Shown here: positions 41,731-49,285 of the stretch, piece after piece
How the letters are laid out: each line of letters opens with the position of its first letter
Numbering within the stretch: position 1 is the stretch's first letter
Position numbers and translations under genes: made by a program
DNA from: Streptomyces sp. 11x1
Lineage (GTDB): Bacteria; Actinomycetota; Actinomycetes; Streptomycetales; Streptomycetaceae
Length of the DNA: 64,000 nucleotides
Direction of reading: 5' to 3'
Assembly: GCF_032598905.1 (NCBI RefSeq)
Contig: NZ_CP122458.1
Location: forward strand, 7,279,001 to 7,343,000
The notes under the pieces: generated by a model
Told to the model about the DNA's origin: nothing
What the model saw: only the letters and a program-made list of their open reading frames with translations
Databases searched by the model: none

Positions 41731-44028
41731 TCAGGCCCGGATGCGGAATCGTGCGCTCAGCTGCTGCTCCCGTCGTGAGCTGGGCCCGACGCGGAGCGCG
41801 AACTCGCCCGGCTCGACCACGCGGCGGTTGTCGGCGGTGACGAGGGAGCACTGCGCGGCGGGGATGCTGACGGTGGCGTCCAGGCTTTCGCCTGGAGGGA
41901 TCTCGACCTGGGTGAACGCCTTCAGTTCCTGCTCGGCCCAGGTGACGCTGGTGGTCAGGTCGCTGATGTACGCCTGGACCGTCTCCAGGGCCGGACGGCT
42001 GCCGCTGTTGGTGAGTCGTACGGTCGCGGTGACGGCGCCGTCGGCGGGGATGTCCGGGTCGTGCACGACGAGGTCAGAGTAGGTGACGGTGGTGTAGGTG
42101 AGGCCCTCGCCGAACGCGAACAGGGGGTCCTGCGTGAGATCGGCGTAGCGGCTGCCGTGCTGGCCTCGCACCTGGTTGTAGAAGACGGGCTGCTGTCCGA
42201 CGTGGCGCGCGAAGGAGACGGGGAGCCGACCGCTGGGTTCGATGAGTCCGAGGAGGAGTTCGGCGACGGCGCGGCCGCCGCGCATGCCCGGGTTGAACGC
42301 CTCGATGAGCGCGGCCGCGTTCAGTGCCGAGTCCGGGAGGGTGCTCGGCTTGGACTGGGCGAGTACGACGATCATGGGTGTGCCGGTGGTGGCGACCGCG
42401 TCCATCAGGGCGATCTGGCCTCCCTGGAGGTCGAGCGTGGCGGTGGAGCGCACCTCTCCGGTGAGGTCGATGGTGTCCCCGACGACCACGACGGCATAGT
42501 CGGCGGCCTCTGCGGCGGCGATGGCCTGCCCGAGTTGTGCCTGGTCGACGGGGGCGGGGGTGAAGACGTCCGGCTGTGGTTGGCCGTCGGGGCCGACGGT
42601 CCACCCGGTGTCCTGGTGGGGGCTCGCGATGTCGGCTCCGCGGGCGTGCGTGATGGTCCAGCCGGTGGGCGCGACGGCGCGAAGGCCGTCGAGGACCGTC
42701 TCCACCGACTCCCGTGGATGGCCGTCGGGCATCCACGGGACCTGGCCGGTGGCGCCCGCCCAGTCGCCGAGCATGGCTTCGGTGCTGTCGGCGTTGGGGC
42801 CGATGACCGCGATCGTCCGCTCGGTACCCCGGCTCACGGCGCGGCCGGTTCCGTCCGAGGTCAGCCCTCCTTCGAGGGGCAGGGTGCCGTCGTTGCGCAG
42901 CAGTACGAGGGAGCGTCGGGCGGTCTCGAGGTTGAGGTCGGCGTGGGCGCGGCAGCCGATCACCTGCGCCTGCCGCTCGGGGTCGGGAACGCGCGGGTCC
43001 TCGAAGAGTCCGAGCTCGAACTTCAGCCGCAGCACCCGCCGTACCGCGTCGTCGATCTGCTTCTCCTCGACCAGGCCGCGGGCGACCGCCTCCTGCGCGC
43101 CCTCGAAGAAGCCGGGGGTGGCCATGATCAGGTCGTTGCCGGCGTTGACGGCGACGGCCGCAGCCTCGGCGTAGTCGGCGCAGGTCCGCTGGTCGTAGAC
43201 CATCCGGCCGACGTTGTCCCAGTCGGTCACCAGCGTGCCGCTGAAGCCCCATTCGCCCTTGAGCACATCGTTGATCAGCCACTCGTTCGCGGTGATGGGC
43301 ACCCCGTCGATCGACTGGTAGCCGAGCATGAAGGCCCGGCAGCCCGCCCGGGCCGCCTGCTCGAACGGAGGCAGGAACCATGAGCGCAGCTTGCGCGGGC
43401 TGAGATCGGCCTCGCTCGCGTCGCGCCCGCCCAGGGTCTCGGAGTAGCCGGCGAAGTGCTTGGCGTACGCCAGCACGGCGGTCGGGTCGCCGAGGCCCTC
43501 GCCCTGGTAGCCGCGCACCATCGCCGCCCCGAGTTCACCGATCAGGTACGGGTCCTCGCCGAACGTCTCGTTGATCCGGCCCCAGCGCAGGTCCCGGGTG
43601 ATGCACAGCACGGGGGAGAACGTCCCGTGGATCCCGGTCGCCGCGATCTCGGTCGCGGCCGCCCGGGCCACGCGGTGGAGCAGGGCGGGGTCCCAGGCGC
43701 AGGCCATGGCCAGCTGGGTCGGAAAGATCGTCGCGCCCGGCCAGAACGAGTGCCCGTGGATGCCGTCGTCAGCTGTCAGCAGCGGAATGCCGAGCCGTGT
43801 CCGCCGGGCCAGTTCCATGGCCTGCGTCATCAGGTCGGGTGACACGTGCAGGACCGATCCGGACAGCTTTGCCGAGACGATGCCTTCCAGGTCCCCGTGT
43901 TGCGCGTCGAGCATCAGCAGCTGCCCGACCTTCTCCGGAAGGGTCATCCGTGACAGCAGGTCCTCGGTTCTCGCTTCCACGGTCGCTTCCGGGTCCAGGT
44001 ACACGGCGGTGCGGACCGGCTGTCCCAC
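41731..44028 (-). CDS. GH3 beta-glucosidase-type enzyme with FnIII C-terminal domain
   Basis: 765 residues, cytoplasmic. GH3 (alpha/beta)8 barrel: GIPLLTADDGIHGHSFWPGA, RWGRINETFGEDPYLIGELG, YAKHFAGYSETLGGRD (conserved KH, about 190), and nucleophile Asp in GTLVTDWDNVGRMV (about 268), then the alpha/beta sandwich. The last 70 residues are the usual fibronectin-type III-like domain. Family members release terminal glucose (or xylose) from beta-linked oligosaccharides. GTG 44028 has GGGAG six bases upstream. Position directly after the two permease genes suggests it works on imported sugars; with GH30 (a possible beta-1,6-glucanase) it may treat beta-glucan fragments. Confidence 0.88.
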   Translation of the reverse strand: MGQPVRTAVYLDPEATVEARTEDLLSRMTLPEKVGQLLMLDAQHGDLEGIVSAKLSGSVLHVSPDLMTQAMELARRTRLGIPLLTADDGIHGHSFWPGATIFPTQLAMACAWDPALLHRVARAAATEIAATGIHGTFSPVLCITRDLRWGRINETFGEDPYLIGELGAAMVRGYQGEGLGDPTAVLAYAKHFAGYSETLGGRDASEADLSPRKLRSWFLPPFEQAARAGCRAFMLGYQSIDGVPITANEWLINDVLKGEWGFSGTLVTDWDNVGRMVYDQRTCADYAEAAAVAVNAGNDLIMATPGFFEGAQEAVARGLVEEKQIDDAVRRVLRLKFELGLFEDPRVPDPERQAQVIGCRAHADLNLETARRSLVLLRNDGTLPLEGGLTSDGTGRAVSRGTERTIAVIGPNADSTEAMLGDWAGATGQVPWMPDGHPRESVETVLDGLRAVAPTGWTITHARGADIASPHQDTGWTVGPDGQPQPDVFTPAPVDQAQLGQAIAAAEAADYAVVVVGDTIDLTGEVRSTATLDLQGGQIALMDAVATTGTPMIVVLAQSKPSTLPDSALNAAALIEAFNPGMRGGRAVAELLLGLIEPSGRLPVSFARHVGQQPVFYNQVRGQHGSRYADLTQDPLFAFGEGLTYTTVTYSDLVVHDPDIPADGAVTATVRLTNSGSRPALETVQAYISDLTTSVTWAEQELKAFTQVEIPPGESLDATVSIPAAQCSLVTADNRRVVEPGEFALRVGPSSRREQQLSARFRIRA

Positions 44029-44094
44029 GTTGTTCTCCCAGTGATGAGTGGTGAGGGGCGGAGAGTCGATGTCCGGCGGCGGGGCGCCGGGAGG

Positions 44095-44982
44095 TCACTT
44101 CAGGCCGGTGGTGGCGATGCCGGCCACGAACTGGCGCTGGAAGAGGAGGAAGACGAGCATCACCGGCAGCAGCACGACCACAGCGCCGGCGAGGAGGATG
44201 CCGAAGCGGGTGAAGGACTGTCCGCTGCTGGCCAGGGCGAGGCCGACGGGAAGGGTGTACTGGCTCTCGTTCTGGGCCACGACCAGGGGCCACAGGAAGT
44301 TGTTCCAGGAGCCGAGGAAGGTGATGATCCCGAGGGTGGCGAGGGCCGGCTTGGTCAGCGGAAGGATGATCTTCGCGAAGATGGCCAGTTCGCGGCAGCC
44401 GTCCACCCGCGCGGCGTCGATGAGTTCGTCGGGCAGGGTGGAGATGAACTGCCGCATCAGGAACACCCCGAAGGGTCCGGCGAGGAACGGCAGGACCAGC
44501 CCGATCAGGGACCCGGTCAGCTGCATGTTGGACACCAGCACGTACAGCGGTACGAAGGTGACCAGGCCGGGGATCATGAGCGTCCCCATGACCAGGAGGA
44601 AGACCGCGCGCTGTCCGCGGAACTCCAGCTTGGCCAGGGCGTATCCGAGCATCGAGCAGAAGATCAGGTTGCCCGCGGTGACGGCGAGGGCGACGATCAC
44701 GGAGTTGGCGAACATGCTCGTGAAGTCGAGCGTGCTGAACAGTTCACCGTAGTTGGCGGTCGTGGGCGCCGTCGGGACCAGGACCGGCGGTACTCGGCGG
44801 ATGTCGGCCTCGGGCTTGAAGGAGCCGGACAGCATCCACAGGAACGGCGCGATCATCAGCAGGAGGGCGCCGGCGAGCGGCAGGTACAGCCAGGGCCGGC
44901 CCCAGGTCTGTCGGACGCGGCGGTGCCTCAGGGTGCGCTCCGTGTCCGGGGTTGCCGCCGGCAGGGTGGCGAGGGTGCTCAT
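44095..44982 (-). CDS. Carbohydrate ABC transporter permease (MalG-type)
   Basis: 295 residues with six helices. The EAA loop for contact with the ATPase reads DAARVDGCRELAIFAKIILP (about 200-219), followed by FLGSWNNFLWPLVVAQN, both typical of CUT1 sugar permeases. The N-terminal MSTLATLPAATPDTERT is a soluble leader before the first helix. It pairs with the MalF-type permease 13 bp upstream and the solute-binding lipoprotein. No ATPase gene is present in the operon, so a shared MsiK-type ATPase elsewhere in the genome is expected, as is common in Streptomyces. Confidence 0.92.
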   Translation of the reverse strand: MSTLATLPAATPDTERTLRHRRVRQTWGRPWLYLPLAGALLLMIAPFLWMLSGSFKPEADIRRVPPVLVPTAPTTANYGELFSTLDFTSMFANSVIVALAVTAGNLIFCSMLGYALAKLEFRGQRAVFLLVMGTLMIPGLVTFVPLYVLVSNMQLTGSLIGLVLPFLAGPFGVFLMRQFISTLPDELIDAARVDGCRELAIFAKIILPLTKPALATLGIITFLGSWNNFLWPLVVAQNESQYTLPVGLALASSGQSFTRFGILLAGAVVVLLPVMLVFLLFQRQFVAGIATTGLK

Positions 44983-44995
44983 GGGGCATCAGTCC

Positions 44996-45973
44996 TTAAT
45001 CCACGGATCGCAGAACGCGGAACTGCAGCACGGTCAGCGCCACGATGAGGACGAAGATGACGTAGCTGGCCGCCGACGCCATGTCGTAGTTGCCGTTGCC
45101 GAACTGGTTGTAGGCGTACAACGTGGCCGACAAGGTGGAGTCCAGCGGACCGCCGCCCGTCATCACGAACGGCTCGTCGAAGAACTGCAGATAGCCGATG
45201 CCGGTGGTGACGGCGGTCAGCAGCAGCGCCGGACGCAGGAGCGGGAAGGTGACCCGCCAGAACCGCTGCCAGGGCCCGGCGCCGTCGAGTTCGGCCGCCT
45301 CCATCAACGACTGCGGCACGGACTGCAGACCTGCCAGCATGATGATCATGACCGTGCCCAGGTTGCGCCACACCGCCATCACGATCATGACGGGCAGGGC
45401 GAAGCGGGTGTCCGCCAGCCAGGCCGGACCGTCGATCCCGAACCAGCCCAGCACGAGGTTCACCAGACCCGCCCGCGGTTCCAGGAGCGTCTTCCACACC
45501 ACGGCGACGGCCACGATGCTGGTGATCACCGGCAGGTAGAAGCCGACGCGGAAGACGGCCCGGAAGCGGCGGATGCCCCGGTCGAGAGCGACGGCCGCGG
45601 CGAGCCCGGCGGCCAGCGTCAGCGGCAGGGCCACCAGGACGAACACGCCCGTGTTGCGCAGGGCCGTGAAGAACTGGTCGTCCTGGAAGAGCCGCACGTA
45701 GGTGTCGATTCCGGTGAACGACACGTTCAGCGGGGTGCGCAGGTCGGCGCTCTTGGTGTCGGTCAGGCTCATCAGCAGCGACCAGACCACCGGCACCAGC
45801 ATGAAGACCGCGAACAGCGCGAGGAACGGGGCGGCGAGGATCCAGGCGGCCCGGGCCTGCCTGCCGCGCGCCGGGCTCCGGAGCCCGGAGTTCCGGCGAC
45901 CGGCACTCCGTTCCGGTCCTGCCGTGCTCTGCTTGTGGGTGTCGCCCCGATCGGGGAGCGTTTTCGTGGACAT
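44996..45973 (-). CDS. Carbohydrate ABC transporter permease (MalF-type)
   Basis: 325 residues with six helices after a charged 45-residue N-terminus. The ATPase-contact loop is EAAELDGAGPWQRFWRVTFP, and FFDEPFVMTGGGPLDST is a CUT1 family block. It forms the translocation pore with the MalG-type protein. The start is ambiguous: ATG 45973 follows a GGACGGAT-like site, and ATG 45982 would add three residues. It sits 41 bp behind the binding-protein gene. Confidence 0.9.
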   Translation of the reverse strand: MSTKTLPDRGDTHKQSTAGPERSAGRRNSGLRSPARGRQARAAWILAAPFLALFAVFMLVPVVWSLLMSLTDTKSADLRTPLNVSFTGIDTYVRLFQDDQFFTALRNTGVFVLVALPLTLAAGLAAAVALDRGIRRFRAVFRVGFYLPVITSIVAVAVVWKTLLEPRAGLVNLVLGWFGIDGPAWLADTRFALPVMIVMAVWRNLGTVMIIMLAGLQSVPQSLMEAAELDGAGPWQRFWRVTFPLLRPALLLTAVTTGIGYLQFFDEPFVMTGGGPLDSTLSATLYAYNQFGNGNYDMASAASYVIFVLIVALTVLQFRVLRSVD

Positions 45974-46014
45974 GGATGTCATCCGTCCGTACGAGGGGTC
46001 CTCATCTGCGGCGC

Positions 46015-47313
46015 TCAGCGGCCCGTGCCGATGCTGGTGGCCTTGGACTGCAGCGCCTTCTGCACCTCGGCGACGGTGGCCTTGCCGAGGGCCAGCTTCT
46101 CCAGTTCGCCGTCGATGGCGTCGGCGATCTGCTGCCAGGTCGTGATGGCGGGCTGCGGCCTGCTGACCTTGAGCTGCTCCTCGAACGCCTTCATGTTCTC
46201 GTCCTCGGTCAGCTTCCCCTCCGTCCACGCCCGGGGCGCGGGGGGCAGGCTGCCGGTGACCTTGGCGTAGGCCGCGAGGTTGGCGGGCTCGGTCAGGAAC
46301 TGGGCGAACTTCCATGCCGCGTCGGGGTTCTTGGCGTCCTTGAACACCGCGAGGTCGGTGCCGCCGGCGAACCCGGCGGGCTGCTTGGTGTACGGCACCG
46401 GCATGGTCTTCCACTTGCCGTCCAGCTCGGGGGCGTCCTTGTGGAAGCTGCCACCGGCCCACGCGGCCTCCTGGTAGGTGGCGAGCAGCCCGTCCCTGAA
46501 TCCCTGGACGTTGTCGGACCTGTCGGTCGGTGCCAGCCCCTGCTTCGGGACGCTCGCCCAGTACTCCAGCGCCTTGGCGACCTCGGGCGTCTCGAAGGTG
46601 AACTCCCCGGTCTTGGCGTCGTAGATGTCACCGCCCTGCTGCCAGACCATCGGCAGCCAGAAGATCCAGGAGTTGAAGCCCATCACCAGTCCGGTGGCGT
46701 GGCGCAGCTTGGGGTTCTTCTTGCCGGCGGTGGCCTGGATGGCCTTGAGGTCCTTGAGGTATCCCTCCCGGTCGGCGGCCGGGGCGCCCTTGATGCCGGC
46801 CTTCTCGATGATGTCGGTCCGGTAGTAGACGACCGTGGTGTCGGCGCTGAACGGGACGCCGTAGGAGGTGTCCTTGTACTTGGTGGTGTCCCACTGGCCG
46901 GGGTAGAAGTCGGACGACTTGATCGACGACGGTGTGGCCTGGAAGGCGTTCATGGCGGCCATCTCGGGCATCCAGGTGCTGCCGACCATGGAGAGGTCCG
47001 GGGTGTTGCCGCCGGCGACCGCGGTGGTCAGCTTGTCGTGGGCGGCGCTCCACGGGACCGCGGTGATCTTGACGGTGGCGTCCGGGTTCTCCTGCTCGAA
47101 CTTCTTGGCCAGGTTCTTCAGGTTGTCGTCGGGGTCGCCCAGGGACCACATGACCACCGTGCCCTTGGCCTTTCCGGCACCGAGCTTCGCGGGTGCGTCG
47201 TTGCCGGGGCCGGAGTCCTCGCTCCGGCCACAGCCGGTGGCCACCAGGGCTGCCGTGACGGTGACGGACAGGACCTGGACGGTTCTGACAGCGTGACGGG
47301 TCGATATACGCAT
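46015..47313 (-). CDS. Sugar-binding lipoprotein of the ABC importer
   Basis: 432 residues. Lipobox LVATGC (Cys 28) after a hydrophobic signal, so it is membrane-anchored by lipid. The two-domain solute-binding family 1 fold shows VVMWSLGDPDDNLKNLAKKF, VKITAVPWSAAHDKLTTAVA and YKDTSYGVPFSADTTVVYYR. Aromatic residues suited to sugar stacking (FNSWIFWLPMVWQQGGDIYD) lie in the cleft region. It captures an oligosaccharide for the permeases, in this locus probably a fructan or beta-glucan fragment. ATG 47313 has AAGGAG eight bases upstream, the best ribosome site of the operon. Confidence 0.93.
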   Translation of the reverse strand: MRISTRHAVRTVQVLSVTVTAALVATGCGRSEDSGPGNDAPAKLGAGKAKGTVVMWSLGDPDDNLKNLAKKFEQENPDATVKITAVPWSAAHDKLTTAVAGGNTPDLSMVGSTWMPEMAAMNAFQATPSSIKSSDFYPGQWDTTKYKDTSYGVPFSADTTVVYYRTDIIEKAGIKGAPAADREGYLKDLKAIQATAGKKNPKLRHATGLVMGFNSWIFWLPMVWQQGGDIYDAKTGEFTFETPEVAKALEYWASVPKQGLAPTDRSDNVQGFRDGLLATYQEAAWAGGSFHKDAPELDGKWKTMPVPYTKQPAGFAGGTDLAVFKDAKNPDAAWKFAQFLTEPANLAAYAKVTGSLPPAPRAWTEGKLTEDENMKAFEEQLKVSRPQPAITTWQQIADAIDGELEKLALGKATVAEVQKALQSKATSIGTGR

Positions 47314-47660
47314 GGGTGCGGCTCCTTGCCAGTGAGCGATACGGAAGCGGGTGGGCCGGCGAGCAGCGGAGAGCGGGAGGGCACGGGTGCTCGGCCGGGT
47401 CGGCCCGTAAGTGGGGCCGGGTGTGAGAGAGAGGCACGCACGGTCGGACGCACGACGCGGATCGCGACTGGAGAGTCCGACGCGCAGTGGGGTGGCGGCC
47501 GGGCGGGGTGTGCCCGGCGCATCGATCGGTGTCCCGGATCAGGAACGCGCGAGAAGGAGGGTGCGGAGGCGCGCGGTGCAGCGTGAACGCAGGCGCAGCC
47601 GCCGGGAGTTGTGAGGAAGGTGAGGTGGAGAAGGTCCGCCGCGGTGTCAGGAAGACAGGG
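47314..47660. other. Leader/promoter region of the ABC operon, no gene
   Basis: The 423 bp between lacI and the binding-protein gene hold no supported coding sequence. The separate terminator downstream of lacI at 47661-47690 suggests the ABC genes have their own promoter here; I could not identify a clear -35/-10 pair or a copy of the levanase operator. Confidence 0.4.
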
Positions 47661-47690
47661 GCGGTGTGTCACGCGGGGACGACACACCGC
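47661..47690 (-). terminator. Hairpin terminator downstream of lacI
   Basis: A perfect 10-bp stem (47661-47670 with 47681-47690) and 10-nt loop, starting 46 bp after the regulator's stop on the minus strand. Confidence 0.6.
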
Positions 47691-47736
47691 CCGGCCACGA
47701 AGCGCCGACGTTCGGGGCGCATCGCGGTGAGGCGCG

Positions 47737-48744
47737 TCAGTTCGCGCTCGGCCCTAAGGTCGAGCCACGCACCACAAGGCTGGTGGGGATGATGCGCGAG
47801 GTGGCGGCTTCCGGGGATCTGCGTACGTGGTCCAGCAGCAGACGGGCCGCCGCCTCCCCCATCTCCCGCATCGGCTGGCGGATGGTGGTCAGCGCCGGAT
47901 AGGTGTACGACGCGATCTCGACGTCGTCGAACCCCACCACGGCCACGTCCCGCGGAACACGCAGGCCGGCCTCGTTCAGGGCCGCGAGCACACCCGCCGC
48001 CGAGGGGTCGTTGTGCCCGAAGACCGCGTCGAACTCCACACCGTCCTCGATCGCTTTCGCGACCGCGGCCCGGCTGGTGTCGAACAGGAAGTCGCCGCAG
48101 ACGATGCTGCGCCGGTCGAGCTCGATCCCGGCCTGCGCGTAGACGTCGACAAAGCCGCCCAGCCGTTCCTCGGTACAGCCGAACCCCTCGGGGCCCGTCA
48201 CCACCAGAGGGCGACGACGGCCGATGTCCAGCAGATGGCGTGCCGCCTGTTCACCGCCCTCCCTGTTGGTGGTGGCCACGTAAGGGAAGCCAGGCCGGTG
48301 GAAGCGGTCGTCTATCAGCACCATAGGCAGCCCTGCTTCGTGCAGTTCCGTGATGTACCCCAGGGCTCCCTCGGGCTCTATCACCAGCAGACCGTCGAAC
48401 GACTTGGCGGCGACCTGCAGCCCCAGTCTGCGCAGTGACTCCTCACCGCGGTTCCAGGTCAGCATGCGCAGACCGAAGCCCTCGGTCTCCAGCGTCTCGA
48501 CGACCGCCTGCACGATGCCGGCCCAGGCCCAGGCCATGTCAGGGACCAGCATGCCGATCATCTGCGTCGTGCCGCGGGCGAGCCCCACGGCCCCGGCGCT
48601 CGGCACATAGCCCAGGTCCGAGATCGCCTGGCGGACCCTCAAGACGGTGTTCTCGTTGATCTCGCCCTTGCCGTTCAGCACCCGCGAGACCGTCGTCTTG
48701 CTCACTCCGGCCCGCGTGGCCACGTCGGCGATAGTGACTCCCAT
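47737..48744 (-). CDS. LacI-family transcriptional regulator of the utilisation locus
   Basis: 335 residues. N-terminal HTH and hinge helix (VTIADVATRAGVSKTTVSRV, LNGKGEINENTVLRVRQAIS, about 2-55) and the periplasmic-binding-protein-like sensor domain (IGMLVPDMAWAWAGIVQAVV onward) with DAVFGHNDPSAAGVLAALNE and VAVVGFDDVEIASYTYPAL. It should repress the levanase and probably the ABC operon until a sugar binds. ATG 48744 has a strong AAGGGAGGTGA upstream. It is divergent from the levanase gene, whose promoter carries palindromic operator candidates, and an unusual 50-bp inverted repeat lies just upstream of the regulator itself. Confidence 0.92.
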   Translation of the reverse strand: MGVTIADVATRAGVSKTTVSRVLNGKGEINENTVLRVRQAISDLGYVPSAGAVGLARGTTQMIGMLVPDMAWAWAGIVQAVVETLETEGFGLRMLTWNRGEESLRRLGLQVAAKSFDGLLVIEPEGALGYITELHEAGLPMVLIDDRFHRPGFPYVATTNREGGEQAARHLLDIGRRRPLVVTGPEGFGCTEERLGGFVDVYAQAGIELDRRSIVCGDFLFDTSRAAVAKAIEDGVEFDAVFGHNDPSAAGVLAALNEAGLRVPRDVAVVGFDDVEIASYTYPALTTIRQPMREMGEAAARLLLDHVRRSPEAATSRIIPTSLVVRGSTLGPSAN

Positions 48745-48817
48745 GTCACCTCCCTTCTCTCACGGTAGAGGCGGAAGACGTCCTCCCGCACCGAAGGGCC
48801 GATCGTACAGCGACCCT

Positions 48818-48867
48818 CGGAACCGGTACCGGAAGCGGTTCCGGAACCGGTTTCGGTACCGGTTCCG
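48818..48867. repeat. 50-bp nearly perfect inverted repeat upstream of lacI
   Basis: Centred between 48842 and 48843. The core CGGTTCCGGAACCG (48836-48849) is a perfect palindrome, and the outer arms (48818-48834 and 48851-48867) pair with a single G-T; only position 48835/48850 mismatches. It is built from GGTACC/CCGG units. It could fold as a cruciform or bind a regulator at several overlapping sites; it is 74 bp from the lacI start. Confidence 0.75.
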
Positions 48868-49104
48868 GAAGTGAAGCACCGAGAGGCCCGACGGGTCAAC
48901 ACATCGGAAACAAATCGCTTCGCCGACCGGTCTCGGCCTCGCCGATGCCACGGAAGGCGACGGACCGGCACCCGACGTGATGGGCTCTGACCTGCATGTT
49001 TGCGACCGGAGAGGCACCCCTCCTCGCCGCTCGGGCCCAGTTCGCGGGGCGCCGGCGGCGCCCCGGAAGCGCGGGCCCGTATCGGAGCAATCACGTCAGA
49101 ACCG

Positions 49105-49176
49105 TTGACGCACTGGCCGGATGGCGCTTCATAATCGGACACTCGCTGTCATCGATGACATAAGTCAACGATGACA
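49105..49176 (+). promoter_or_regulatory. Levanase promoter with two tandem palindromic operators
   Basis: -35 TTGACG (49105-49110) and -10 CATAAT (49130-49135) are 19 bp apart. Downstream, at and after the expected start, lie TGTCATCGATGACA (49147-49160, perfect 14-bp palindrome) and AGTCAACGATGACA (49163-49176, the same with two changes), 16 bp apart. This is a classical repression layout, and the divergent LacI regulator is the obvious candidate to bind. The leader then runs 110 bp to the ATG. Confidence 0.65.
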
Positions 49177-49285
49177 TCCGGTCGGCTGCGTGGACGTCGC
49201 CGTCGCTGGAATGTCACATTTCGATCCGCCCGCGCCAGGGCCGCAGTCACCGCTGCGCGGACGGTCCGCGGGACTAGGAGTCACC

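Noticed and set aside
47314..47736. A copy of the levanase operator upstream of the ABC operon
   Set aside because: I read the region on both strands and did not find TGTCATCGATGACA or a close variant.
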